From positions 1 to 25,597 of the forward strand of contig DAOPYW010000018.1 in the NCBI GenBank assembly GCA_035353055.1: DNA of 25,597 bases, read 5' to 3'. The DNA is from JAAYDH01 sp035353055. GTDB taxonomy: Bacteria > Bacillota_I > Bacilli_A > RFN20 > CAG-826. Both the position numbers and the translations under genes were made by a program. The notes under the pieces are model-generated. The model worked only from the letters and a program-made list of their open reading frames with translations. It did no database searches and was not told the DNA's origin. Positions 14,996 to 23,529 of the stretch are shown here, in pieces (within the stretch, counting starts at the first letter, position 1; the number at the start of each line of letters is the position of its first letter).

Positions 14996-15831
14996 ATAAA
15001 TTTATTCCGAAATCTTTGCAAGAAGCCCTTCTCATTCTCAGCCAACACGACTGCTATATCATGGCGGGAGGCACTGATTTGATGGTGATGAAACACCGCA
15101 GCAGCGGTCTTTTGCCCAGTTTTGATAAAGACATTATCTATATTGCAAACCTACAGGAACTTAACTTCATCAAAGATGTTAGCGGCAGCCTGACCATTGG
15201 AGCCACCGCCACCTACAGCGACATTTTGAAGAGTCCAATTGTTCCTCAGCTACTCAAAGACATTATCATCGAGATCGCTTCGCCAAGCTTAAGAAATATG
15301 GCGACTCTCATCGGAAATATTGGCAATGCTTCTCCCGCTGGCGACTCCCTCGTCGGCCTCTATCTCTTAGATGCTCAAGTTGAGCTGATAAGCCTCCGCG
15401 GCACGAGAACGATGCCCATCAGCGAGTTCATCTACGGGGTGAGAAGAATTCACCGCGAAAAAGATGAGCTGATTAAATCGGTCATCATTCCCGCCCATCA
15501 TTTCACCCAAGTTAAATGGAAGAAAGTCGGCTCTAGAAAAGCGGAGACTATCTCTAAGATTACTTTCGCCGGTGCCTATACATTAGAAAAAGGTATCGTC
15601 AGAGATTTCCGCCTCGCTTTTGGCTCAGTCAGCATCACCGTCGTTCGCCGGCCAGAGTTAGAAGCCAAATACATCGGTCTATCAGTCAAACAGTTTAAAG
15701 ATAAAATATCGGACATCTTGTCAGATTATGGCCAGTACATCACTCCCATCTCTGATCAGAGATCCACTAAAGATTATCGCTACAAAGTCGCGATGAATAT
15801 CGCTCGCGATTTTATTAGTCATATCGGATGA
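14989..15831 (+). CDS. Molybdenum hydroxylase FAD subunit (second set)
   Basis: The FAD-binding medium subunit of the second molybdenum hydroxylase, 280 residues from the chosen start. FAD contacts are the consensus AGGTDL (26-31) and RNMATLIGNIGNASPAGD (102-119), so cofactor binding looks standard. The open frame extends upstream to 14911, but that stretch encodes an arginine-rich run inside the 2Fe-2S gene. The ATG at 14989 follows AAAGGGG, and its product begins as the family does (KFIPKSLQEAL). It ends with TGA, showing that TGA is a stop in this genome. The next gene follows after 9 nt. Confidence 0.92.
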   Translation: MVNKFIPKSLQEALLILSQHDCYIMAGGTDLMVMKHRSSGLLPSFDKDIIYIANLQELNFIKDVSGSLTIGATATYSDILKSPIVPQLLKDIIIEIASPSLRNMATLIGNIGNASPAGDSLVGLYLLDAQVELISLRGTRTMPISEFIYGVRRIHREKDELIKSVIIPAHHFTQVKWKKVGSRKAETISKITFAGAYTLEKGIVRDFRLAFGSVSITVVRRPELEAKYIGLSVKQFKDKISDILSDYGQYITPISDQRSTKDYRYKVAMNIARDFISHIG

Positions 15832-15840
15832 GGAGGTAAT

Positions 15841-17094
15841 ATGGCAAAGAACAAATTTTTCGTAGGCTATCGATGCACACTATGCGGTCATTTTTTCACT
15901 CCTGAGGAAGCGAGTTTCACTTGCCCTCACTGCGGAGAAAAAGGCATTCTAGATGTCGTCTACGACTACGAGAAGATGAAGAAGGAAGTCAATCTTAAAT
16001 ATTTCAACAATAATAGGGATTATTCGATGTGGCGCTACGCTCCGATGATCTCTATCGAAACCGACCACATCAAAGACATGCTAAGAATTGGTTGGACACC
16101 TCTCATTCGGTCCCACAACTTAGCAAAACAATTAGGGTTAAGAACTCTATACATCAAAGATGATGGCCTCAATCCCAGCGGCTCCAGCAAAGACCGAGCC
16201 TCGGGAATTGGCGTCCTTAAAGCGCTGGAAGCCGGCGCGGATACCATCGCGACGAGCTCAACCGGCAATGCGGCTAGTTCACTAGCCTGCCAGGCTGCCC
16301 ACATCGGTCTCAAAGCCGTCATCTTCGTTCCTAAGCGAGCCCCGATTGGAAAAGTCACTCAGATATCTCTATATGGAGCGACATTAGTCAAAGTCGATGG
16401 CGACTACAAAGACACCTTTGCTTTCTCAAAGGAAGCAATTAAGAAGTATGGATGGTATAATAGAAACTGCGCTATTAATCCTCACTTAGTTGAAGGAAAG
16501 AAAACCGTTTCGCTAGAAATCGCGGAACAATTGAACTTCAAACCCACCGATTGGGTGGCCGTCTCGGTCGGAGATGGATGCACCGTCGCTGGTGTCTACA
16601 AAGGATTTTTTGAACTGAAAGAGTTGGGATTAATTGCCAAAGTTCCTCGCATTCTGGCTGTCCAGAGCGAAGGCTGCGAACCATTCGTGATCGCTAGCCA
16701 CGCTCATCAGCCATTAAAAGAAGCCGAAGAGAATACTATCGCTGATAGCATCTCCGTCGGCATACCCCGCAATCCTGTCAAAGCCATCAACGCTGTGAAG
16801 AACTCTAATGGAGTGTGGATCAGCATCTCAGATGAGGAAATTCTTCAAGCTGAAGCTTTGCTTGGCCGAACCGAAGGCATCTTCGCAGAGCCAGCCGCTG
16901 CCGCTTCCTTAGCGGGAGTCATCAAAGCCGTTAAAGAGGGCATTATTCCTAAGGAGGAATCAGTGACCTTCATAGTGACCGGGAACGGATTAAAAGATCC
17001 GGCGAATGCTCAAAAGGTCATCATTCCCCCCGAACCAATGAAACCAAACTTAGAGACCTTAGACAAATTTTTGAAAGAAAAAAAGGAGAAATAA
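15841..17094 (+). CDS. PLP fold-type II enzyme with N-terminal zinc ribbon, threonine synthase-like
   Basis: A 417-residue PLP enzyme. Residues 10-35 are a zinc ribbon (C12, C15, C28, C31), as in many threonine-synthase-like proteins. The PLP lysine is K117 in NPSGSSKDRAS, followed by the PLP-binding SSTGNAASS near 139-147. Threonine synthases normally read SFKDR; here Ser replaces Phe, which hints at another substrate. The gene has a strong GAGGAGG site and lies 9 nt after a Mo enzyme and 3 nt before another PLP enzyme, with no homoserine pathway genes nearby. A beta-elimination or ammonia-lyase step on a small amino acid from purine breakdown is more likely than threonine synthesis (inference). 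It might fill the role of YgeX, the diaminopropionate ammonia-lyase. Confidence 0.82.
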   Translation: MAKNKFFVGYRCTLCGHFFTPEEASFTCPHCGEKGILDVVYDYEKMKKEVNLKYFNNNRDYSMWRYAPMISIETDHIKDMLRIGWTPLIRSHNLAKQLGLRTLYIKDDGLNPSGSSKDRASGIGVLKALEAGADTIATSSTGNAASSLACQAAHIGLKAVIFVPKRAPIGKVTQISLYGATLVKVDGDYKDTFAFSKEAIKKYGWYNRNCAINPHLVEGKKTVSLEIAEQLNFKPTDWVAVSVGDGCTVAGVYKGFFELKELGLIAKVPRILAVQSEGCEPFVIASHAHQPLKEAEENTIADSISVGIPRNPVKAINAVKNSNGVWISISDEEILQAEALLGRTEGIFAEPAAAASLAGVIKAVKEGIIPKEESVTFIVTGNGLKDPANAQKVIIPPEPMKPNLETLDKFLKEKKEK

Positions 17095-17097
17095 AGT

Positions 17098-18468
17098 ATG
17101 TCAAAAATTCCATTTGGTCCAACCTATGATGAAATGCTTCATCCAGAGCACCAAGATCCAAAAGTGAGAAAGTTAGCGGAGAAGGCTCTTAAAGAAAATG
17201 AGCTCGACCCCATCAACTTATTCAATATCGGATGGAAAAATGGCGGCAATGGAGAAGTGAGGAAAATCGTTCTTCCTAAAGCACTGACGGGCGTGGATGC
17301 CAATATCGTCGTGATGCTCGGAAAATATTTCCCTTCTGGATCTCATAAAGTTGGCCCTGCCTATGCCACATTGATTGAGGGATGTGTCGACGGAGCAATC
17401 TTGCCCGGCAAACACACGATTTTAGGTCCATCAACCGGCAACTTCGGTATCGGTGTCTCCTACATCACTAATTTAATGAAATATGATGCTATCGTCATCA
17501 TGCCTGACAACATGTCTAAGGAAAGATACGAGCGCATCCGCAAATATGGAGCCAAGCTCGACTTAACTCCTGGTTCAGAATCAGATGTCATTTTGACTCT
17601 TGAAAGAACCTATGAACTCAAAAAGAATCCAATGAATGCTACCTTAGCACAATTTGAATTGTTGCCAAACTATCGTTTCCACCGCTATGTGACAGGCAAC
17701 AGTGCTATCGAAGCCGTCAAAGGTATTGGCAATGGCCGTATCGCCTGTTTTACCAGCGCGCCTGGTTCGGCCGGAACTCTCGCTGCCGGAGATGAGATGA
17801 AAAAAGCTTTCCCCGAATGCAAGATTGCCGCTCTTGAACCACACGAATGCTCCACCCTCACCGATGATGGTTTAGGCCAGCATCGTATCGAAGGTATCGG
17901 AGATAAAATGATAACTTTAATTCACAACGTCCTGACCACTGACTTCATCGTCCAAATTCACGATGATGACTGTGTCCGTGGCCTTGAAGTTGTTCACTCT
18001 GGAACCGATGTCCTCGTCAAACATGGCATCGACCGCAAAGTCGCTGAAGGAATGAGAGAACTCTTCGGAGTTTCTGGCATATGCAACATCATTGGAGCGA
18101 TTAAGATGGCCAAGTATCTCAAACTCGGACCAGACGACAACGTCGTCACCATCGCTACAGATGGATTTGACCGCTATGATTCCGTTGTGGAAAACCTCCA
18201 TGAACGCGAACTCGAAGTCACTGATCACGTTTTAGACCGCTGGTTTAAGGATGTCTTCCTTGGAGCCTCTACCTGCCGCATTCTCGACACTCGCGGACAA
18301 GAGGAAAAAGAAAGACTCTTCAAGAGAAAAGAATACGATTGGCTCAAGTTCGGATATAAACAAGAATATCTCGACAGCATGAGACATCCAGAATTTTGGG
18401 AAGAAGAATACGGCAAGATCAAAGCCTATGATGAAAAGATCAAAGCCAAGAGAGGAAAGGAAATCTAA
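17098..18468 (+). CDS. PLP-dependent fold-type II enzyme, cysteine synthase-like
   Basis: A 456-residue PLP enzyme of the tryptophan synthase beta/cysteine synthase superfamily. The Schiff-base lysine is K84 in FPSGSHKVGPAY. GPSTGNFGIG (110-119) follows the family's Asn-containing PLP loop, and TSAPGSAGT (219-227) fits the glycine-rich phosphate-binding loop. The last ~90 residues are charged and helical. The family carries out alpha,beta-elimination or beta-replacement. It does not show the NAFKxLG lysine motif of E. coli YgeX, so direct orthology is doubtful. Its place between a second PLP enzyme and YgeY makes an ammonia-lyase or related step on a diaminopropionate-like intermediate plausible (inference). 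It starts 3 nt after the previous gene behind AAAGGAG. Confidence 0.82.
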   Translation: MSKIPFGPTYDEMLHPEHQDPKVRKLAEKALKENELDPINLFNIGWKNGGNGEVRKIVLPKALTGVDANIVVMLGKYFPSGSHKVGPAYATLIEGCVDGAILPGKHTILGPSTGNFGIGVSYITNLMKYDAIVIMPDNMSKERYERIRKYGAKLDLTPGSESDVILTLERTYELKKNPMNATLAQFELLPNYRFHRYVTGNSAIEAVKGIGNGRIACFTSAPGSAGTLAAGDEMKKAFPECKIAALEPHECSTLTDDGLGQHRIEGIGDKMITLIHNVLTTDFIVQIHDDDCVRGLEVVHSGTDVLVKHGIDRKVAEGMRELFGVSGICNIIGAIKMAKYLKLGPDDNVVTIATDGFDRYDSVVENLHERELEVTDHVLDRWFKDVFLGASTCRILDTRGQEEKERLFKRKEYDWLKFGYKQEYLDSMRHPEFWEEEYGKIKAYDEKIKAKRGKEI

Positions 18469-18469
18469 C

Positions 18470-19690
18470 ATGAAAATTAAATTTGAAGAAGTATTAAAAA
18501 GAGCGGAGTCCTACAAGGCGGACATGACCAAGTTCCTCCGCGATATGATCAGGATTCCCAGCGAATCATGCGATGAAAAGAAAGTCATCCTCCGCATCAA
18601 AGAAGAGATGGAAAAAGTCGGATTTGATAAAGTGGTGATTGACCCGATGGGCAATATCCTCGGATACATCGGACATGGCTCGCACCTCATCGCTCTCGAT
18701 GCCCACATTGATACCGTCGGTATCGGAGAAATTAAGAACTGGACATTTGACCCATACAAAGGATACGAAGACGACGTCCACATCGGTGGTCGTGGTGCTT
18801 CCGACCAAGAAGGCGGCATGGCCTCGATGGTCTACGCGGGAAAAATCATCAAAGATTTACATCTCGAAGATGACTACACCCTCGTCATCACTGGAACCGT
18901 TCAGGAAGAGGACTGCGATGGATTATGCTGGCAGTACATTATCAAAGAAGATAAGTTAAAACCAGAATTCGTCGTCTCCACTGAACCGACCAGCTGCCGC
19001 ATCTACCGCGGACACCGCGGTCGTATGGAAATCAAAGTGAATGTTCGCGGCGTTTCCTGCCATGGCAGCGCTCCTGAAAGAGGAGACAACGCAATCTACA
19101 AGATGGCTCCCATCATCGAGCAAATTGAAAAGCTCAATAAGGAAGGATTAGCTTATGATCCATTCCTCGGAAAAGGCACAGTCACTATTTCGGAAATCTT
19201 CCACAAGTCCCCAAGCCGCTGCGCCGTCGCTGACGGATGCTGGATTAGCTTGGACCGCCGCTTGACCGTCGGAGAGAACGATAAGACTTCCATCGCGGAA
19301 ATCCAAAACCTCCCCGCTGTCAAAGCCGCTAGAGCGGAAGTCAGCATGTATCAATATGAGAGACCCTCTTATACTGGACTGCTCTATCCAACAGAGTGCT
19401 ACTTCCCCACTTGGGTCATCCCTGAAGAATCCATCTACGTTCAATCCCTCAAAGAAGGATATCAAAAGCTCTTTAAGAAAGATCCCGTCATCGATAAGTG
19501 GACTTTCTCGACGAATGGAGTGAGCATCATGGGTCGCTACGGTATCCCTTGCTTAGGCTTCGGACCTGGCGATGAAAAAGAAGCTCACGCTCCAAACGAA
19601 AAGACGAGAAAAGAAGATCTCGTCATCTGCGCAGCGCTGTACGCTACCATTCCCGGATTATATCTCGAACACCTCAAAAACAAAAAATAA
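18470..19690 (+). CDS. ygeY: YgeY-like M20 family metallohydrolase
   Basis: A di-zinc M20 amidohydrolase/peptidase of 406 residues, close to E. coli YgeY in length. Metal and catalytic residues visible: H79 and D81 (LDAHIDT), D112 (GASDQEGG), E146-E147 (VQEED), E172 (STEPTS) and H373 (EAHAPNE). The frame is open upstream to 18428, inside the previous gene, but the ATG at 18470 has AGAGGAAAGGAA before it and only 1 nt separates it from the previous stop. YgeY is part of the purine-degradation set; it probably hydrolyses an amide or ureido-type bond of a small intermediate (inference). Peptidase or deacylase activity on other substrates is an alternative. Confidence 0.9.
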   Translation: MKIKFEEVLKRAESYKADMTKFLRDMIRIPSESCDEKKVILRIKEEMEKVGFDKVVIDPMGNILGYIGHGSHLIALDAHIDTVGIGEIKNWTFDPYKGYEDDVHIGGRGASDQEGGMASMVYAGKIIKDLHLEDDYTLVITGTVQEEDCDGLCWQYIIKEDKLKPEFVVSTEPTSCRIYRGHRGRMEIKVNVRGVSCHGSAPERGDNAIYKMAPIIEQIEKLNKEGLAYDPFLGKGTVTISEIFHKSPSRCAVADGCWISLDRRLTVGENDKTSIAEIQNLPAVKAARAEVSMYQYERPSYTGLLYPTECYFPTWVIPEESIYVQSLKEGYQKLFKKDPVIDKWTFSTNGVSIMGRYGIPCLGFGPGDEKEAHAPNEKTRKEDLVICAALYATIPGLYLEHLKNKK

Positions 19691-19708
19691 GTAAAGGATT
19701 CACTATTT

Positions 19709-20701
19709 ATGGAAAAAATTGCTCCAAAATTTGCCGGTCGTCACTTGATTACTCTCGAAGAGTTCACCAAGCCTGAAATCGATTTAATGCTCAAAGTCTC
19801 CGAAGATTTAAAAGCAGCTTTCTACCGCAACGAACCAACTCAATGGTTAGTGGGAAAAACTGGCTTCTTGATGTTCTTTGAACAATCAACCAGAACCAGA
19901 AACTCCTTTGAAAGTGGCATGGCTCAATTAGGTGGCCACGCGACTTTCCTCGATACTTCGATGATGCAGATTTCCCACGGGGAATCCGCGAAAGATACCG
20001 CGACCATCCTCTCTTCCTTTGGACACATGATCGCCTGCCGTTACTGCAACTGGGGTCTCGGCAACAAATACCTCCGCGAAATGGCGAAGTATTCCTCCGT
20101 CCCAATCATCAACTTACAGTGTGATCTTTATCACCCAATGCAGGCTTTGGCTGACTTGATGACCATGCAGGAATTATTCCCTACCACCAAGCACTTAAAG
20201 GTCTCCATTATCTGGGCTTTTGCTACTACTCATAAAAAGCCAATCTCCGTCCCACTTTCCCAAATCCTATTATTCCCTCGCTACGCGATGGATGTCACCT
20301 TAGCCTATCCAGAAGGATATGACATGCCAGACTGGGCAGTGGAAAAAGCGAAGAAGAACGCTTTAGAGAACGGCGGTAGCTTCCGCATCACCCACGACAT
20401 GGAAGAAGCCTTCAAAGGCGCTGATGTTGTGTTCCCCAAGAACTGGGGTTCATGGGTCAAGAACCAATCTACAACCGTCGTCGATGATTACATCAAGACC
20501 TTGACTGGTTGGAAGTGCACCGAAGAGATGATGAAGCTCGCTGGTCCACAATGCAAATACATGCACGCTTTGCCAGCTGACCGCGGCAACGAAGTCGAAG
20601 ACTCCGTCATCGATGGCCCACAATCAGTGGTCTATCAAGAAGCGGAAAACCGCATCCATACTGCAAAGGCAGTGATGGCCCTATTCGTCCACGATAAATA
20701 A
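19709..20701 (+). CDS. ygeW: YgeW-like carbamoyltransferase
   Basis: A member of the aspartate/ornithine carbamoyltransferase fold, 330 residues against about 396 for E. coli YgeW. The carbamoyl-phosphate site is intact: STRTR (60-64), HPMQ (142-145) and HALPADRG (286-293). Ornithine-specific motifs are lacking (NWGSWVKN stands near the usual substrate loop), so it is not ArgF. In this pathway the reaction probably runs as phosphorolysis of a carbamoyl or ureido compound, releasing carbamoyl phosphate for the carbamate kinase encoded at the other end of the cluster (inference). The natural substrate of YgeW proteins is not settled by sequence. It is the last gene of the operon, 18 nt after ygeY, behind AAAGGA. 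Confidence 0.9.
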   Translation: MEKIAPKFAGRHLITLEEFTKPEIDLMLKVSEDLKAAFYRNEPTQWLVGKTGFLMFFEQSTRTRNSFESGMAQLGGHATFLDTSMMQISHGESAKDTATILSSFGHMIACRYCNWGLGNKYLREMAKYSSVPIINLQCDLYHPMQALADLMTMQELFPTTKHLKVSIIWAFATTHKKPISVPLSQILLFPRYAMDVTLAYPEGYDMPDWAVEKAKKNALENGGSFRITHDMEEAFKGADVVFPKNWGSWVKNQSTTVVDDYIKTLTGWKCTEEMMKLAGPQCKYMHALPADRGNEVEDSVIDGPQSVVYQEAENRIHTAKAVMALFVHDK

Positions 20702-20751
20702 CCTATTTTGATTAACAGAATTAAGAATTTCGTGAAGAAAATGGATCCCGC

Positions 20752-20859
20752 TTAGTTCACAAAATTATAAAAGACCTCCCGAGATATAATCAAACCAAAG
20801 GGGGGTCTTTCTTATGAAGAACAAAAAATACAAAAGTTAAAACCTACATGTCTGAACTC
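20752..20859 (+). repeat. Left copy of a diverged inverted repeat (~105 bp)
   Basis: Read on the plus strand, this stretch matches the reverse complement of 24211-24314. Shared blocks in the same order are TTAGTTCAC, AAACCAAA, GGGTCTTTCTTATG, AACAAA and ATGTCTGAACTC. The copies face each other across about 3.5 kb holding the secreted protein and lipoprotein genes. They may be the ends or remnants of a mobile element or of two related insertions. Confidence 0.7.
20770..20813 (+). terminator. Possible terminator after ygeW
   Basis: AAAGACCTCCC (20770-20780) pairs with GGGGGGTCTTT (20800-20810) over 11 bp with one G-U, around a 19-nt loop. The T-tract on the plus strand is poor (TTTCTTATG) and is slightly better on the minus strand. 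It is the only strong hairpin after the operon. It lies within the left repeat copy. Confidence 0.5.
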
Positions 20860-21140
20860 AAAAATAAAAACTTCTATAGTATCTGATGGCGAAGAAAAGT
20901 CTATACGATATGGAACAATACGGAGCTCACTAATTAACGATTATCGACTTAAATAATCAGCGTGTTCTAGCGCATCAAATCAGTAAGTTTAATGGCATTT
21001 TCTAAGCAGTTTATGCATTAAACAAAGCTCTTGAAAATTAAAAAATAGATATAAGCCCGTCTTGCGAAGCAACAAAAAAAAGCCCTTTATCCCCAAACAG
21101 CAAAATGTTAAAATTAAAGTAAAGAAAACAAGGTAACATC

Positions 21141-23524
21141 ATGAAATTTTTTTGTTGTGTGCTTTCGGAATAACATTGTGCTTGTCTTTTAGCCCATCTA
21201 CCAATGGTGTTGATAATCGCATTGACTTACCCAAAAATTCAGAAACTATTTCACATGCGGGTTTGCATGATGGAAATGTGTCATCTCTTTTTAATTCGTT
21301 GTCATCAGGAACAGTCAATGATGTCCTCATTGATGATTATTATGAAGGTGTTTATTTCTCTAATCTGACTTCTAATTTTGGAAACAATAGATATGGAAGT
21401 TGCTCATATGTCGCCATGGGTATGCTTCTCTCCTTTTATGATTCATATTGGAATGATCTAATTATTCCAGAAGCTTACGATAATGTCGGCGTTTCGACAT
21501 TTGTTACAAATACAGTTTCAAATTTTGCATTTCCTTCTTTCTATGCCGAATCTCCTGGCGTGGCTTTTGAACCAGAACCATCAGTCGAAGGTCTTTCGAT
21601 GAATGAATATCTTTCATATTCTGCTTCACATTCTGGAGAATACTTCCAATGTAAGCTTATTTCGTTGAGCCAGTCCTATTTCGGATCTGCCCGCTTTGAG
21701 AGTGAAGAAAGTCCTTTTGGCATGATGTTTTCAGAAATTGTTGCTTTTATGAGTTACTACTTGTATAACTACCTAGATTTTACAACCAGTCAAATTGTCA
21801 TAAATTCATGCAACTCATCAGCACAAGCAAGGGCTTATACCGTAAACAAGATATTGCATGGGACGCCAGTAATTTTGCGAGCCAGCTCTCCTACGCTGGG
21901 CAGTCATGCCTTCATCGCTTATGATTATGATGTGCTCTCCGATGAGATATATGTGCACACTGGCTGGAAAGACGATGCATCTGGCAAATGTCTCTCTCAC
22001 GTATCGCTTTCTTCGACTGGTTTTACAACAATTGGTGATGCAATTTCGCTCAATCTCTTGATGGAAGCCAGCCATTCATGGAATTATGTTTCAGCATCTG
22101 GTGACACAGGTTGCGCATGCAATTTTATTTTTCCACAAGAAATTGAATTAGTTTCTGGTGATTACCGCGACATGACGCCAAGATTCGACTGGAAATCACT
22201 TTTTAAAGAAAAATGGTTTTCATCCTACAATCCATATTTCAAAGTATCATTTTTAAATTCTTCGAGTGCTCAGGTTTTCCAAGATAATGCAGTAGTCTCG
22301 AAAAGTTACACACTAAATATAGAGCAATGGGATCAGATACTCTATTCCGACCATTCACGAAGCTATTATACTTGTGTTGAATTATCTTCTGATGTTTACC
22401 CATATTGGGATGAATACTACGCAAAAGAGCCATTTACCAAGCCGCTTGAGTATGAAGCGCTACCAGTTATGAAACCGGAAAATTACGGATTTACCGATGC
22501 CTATCCGGTCGACAATGACACCAAAAACAATTTTACCCATCACAATGCTGGCGGGGGTTTCATTTTCGAAACAAGGAGATTTAGGACAGGATATATCCAT
22601 GACGAGTACATAGTCATGTCACCAAAAAGAAGCGGGGTTACCGAAGCCTATATAGAGTATCGTTTTAACACTGCCGTCACCAGAATTGATGTGGAACTTG
22701 CCCACTGGAGGGAAACATCATTTGAACTTTTGACATCAGATACGGGTGAGGCCGCAGTGCAGTACTATTGGGAGAATAGATGGGTTGATAAACTAGATTT
22801 GCTTTCGATAGAAACTGCAATGACAACAAACAGGAATGATCATGTCTTTTACAAGATTATCTTTGAAACCCCAATTTATAGAATCAGGTTTCATGCCAAT
22901 ACTTTTTCAGCAAACACAAACAATAGCAACCGAGGAAGAATTTGCATTGGAGATATGGCTTTTTATCCTTCAGAGTATAGCCTTCCGTTGTCTGGCTATG
23001 AACTCAATTATGAACCGAATATATGGAATAGTACGGTTGTTGGCCAATTTCTTTGGATTGACGAGTATCTCAAGAGTTATACAAACTGTTATTCGTATGC
23101 GGTTAATGCGCAGATTAACCCTAATACCAATTCTTTGTATGCCATGCAACCTGGACAAAGCATTTCTCATTCTTTGACCCAAGATGATCTCAATAATCCG
23201 AACTCCCTTTTAAGTTTAATTGAATCTGATGCGGAAAATTTGGGTTTTGGTTTTTATTCCATTTCTAAATATACAGTATGTCCTGTTGGGACATATAAAG
23301 TTGCGTTAGTTTTTGATCCAGGCACAGATTATCATTGGTATCGGCAAAATTCTGATGGAACATGGTCCCATAAGCCAGGACCAGAGAATGTGACCAAGTA
23401 TGATGGTGCTGGTCATATCATTATGGATCCAGAAACATGCGACAGGACTTCAAATGGCCTCAATTATAGCTTATTCCTTGGATATTATGCTATTATGCCA
23501 CTGAACACCCAGTATGGAGTCTAA
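21141..23524 (+). CDS. Large secreted protein with two Cys-His domains; signal peptide split by a frameshift
   Basis: The long frame runs from a TTG at 21152 and gives 790 residues. An ATG at 21141, preceded by AAGG, opens a different frame that stops after ten codons. One extra T in the T7 tract (21147-21153) would join them into MKFFLLCAFGITLCLSF, a good signal peptide. Residue numbers here are from the TTG. C84 in YGSCSYVAMG and H252 in GSHAFIAYDYD suggest a C39/papain-like cysteine peptidase domain (about 70-290). Residues 465-605 read like a beta-sandwich (discoidin-like) binding domain. A C-terminal domain (640-785) has TNCYSYA (C646) with DYHWYRQ, WSH and GAGHI histidines, a second Cys-His module that I cannot name. 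It sits inside the inverted-repeat segment; codon and base use is more AT-rich than the operon. Function unknown. Confidence 0.75.
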
Positions 23525-23529
23525 ATAGT

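Larger units (their letters stand above)
20702..21140. other. 439-bp non-coding stretch between the operon and the secreted protein gene
   Basis: This AT-rich gap holds the left inverted repeat with its hairpin (20752-20859). It is followed by broken short frames, including one that encodes DGEEKSIRYGTIRSSLINDY before a stop at about 20956. That peptide may be the remnant of a lost gene, but I do not recognise it. A possible extended -10 for the next gene, TGTTAAAAT, lies at 21106-21114. No intact gene is seen. Confidence 0.5.

Noticed and set aside
15829..15831. Mycoplasma-type genetic code (TGA as Trp)
   Set aside because: TGA ends the second FAD subunit gene at the expected length, and tryptophans are encoded by TGG throughout.
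15841..17094. Ordinary threonine synthase
   Set aside because: No hom/thrB neighbours, Ser in place of Phe in the PLP-lysine motif, and tight embedding in a purine-type operon; kept only as threonine-synthase-like.
18428..18469. Upstream extension of the ygeY-like gene
   Set aside because: It overlaps the end of the preceding PLP enzyme gene and adds a basic stretch without family similarity; the ATG at 18470 has a strong ribosome site.
20840..20956. Transposase gene fragment within the left repeat region
   Set aside because: The short broken frame (DGEEKSIRYGTIRSS...) matches no transposase motif that I recognise, so no insertion sequence is claimed.
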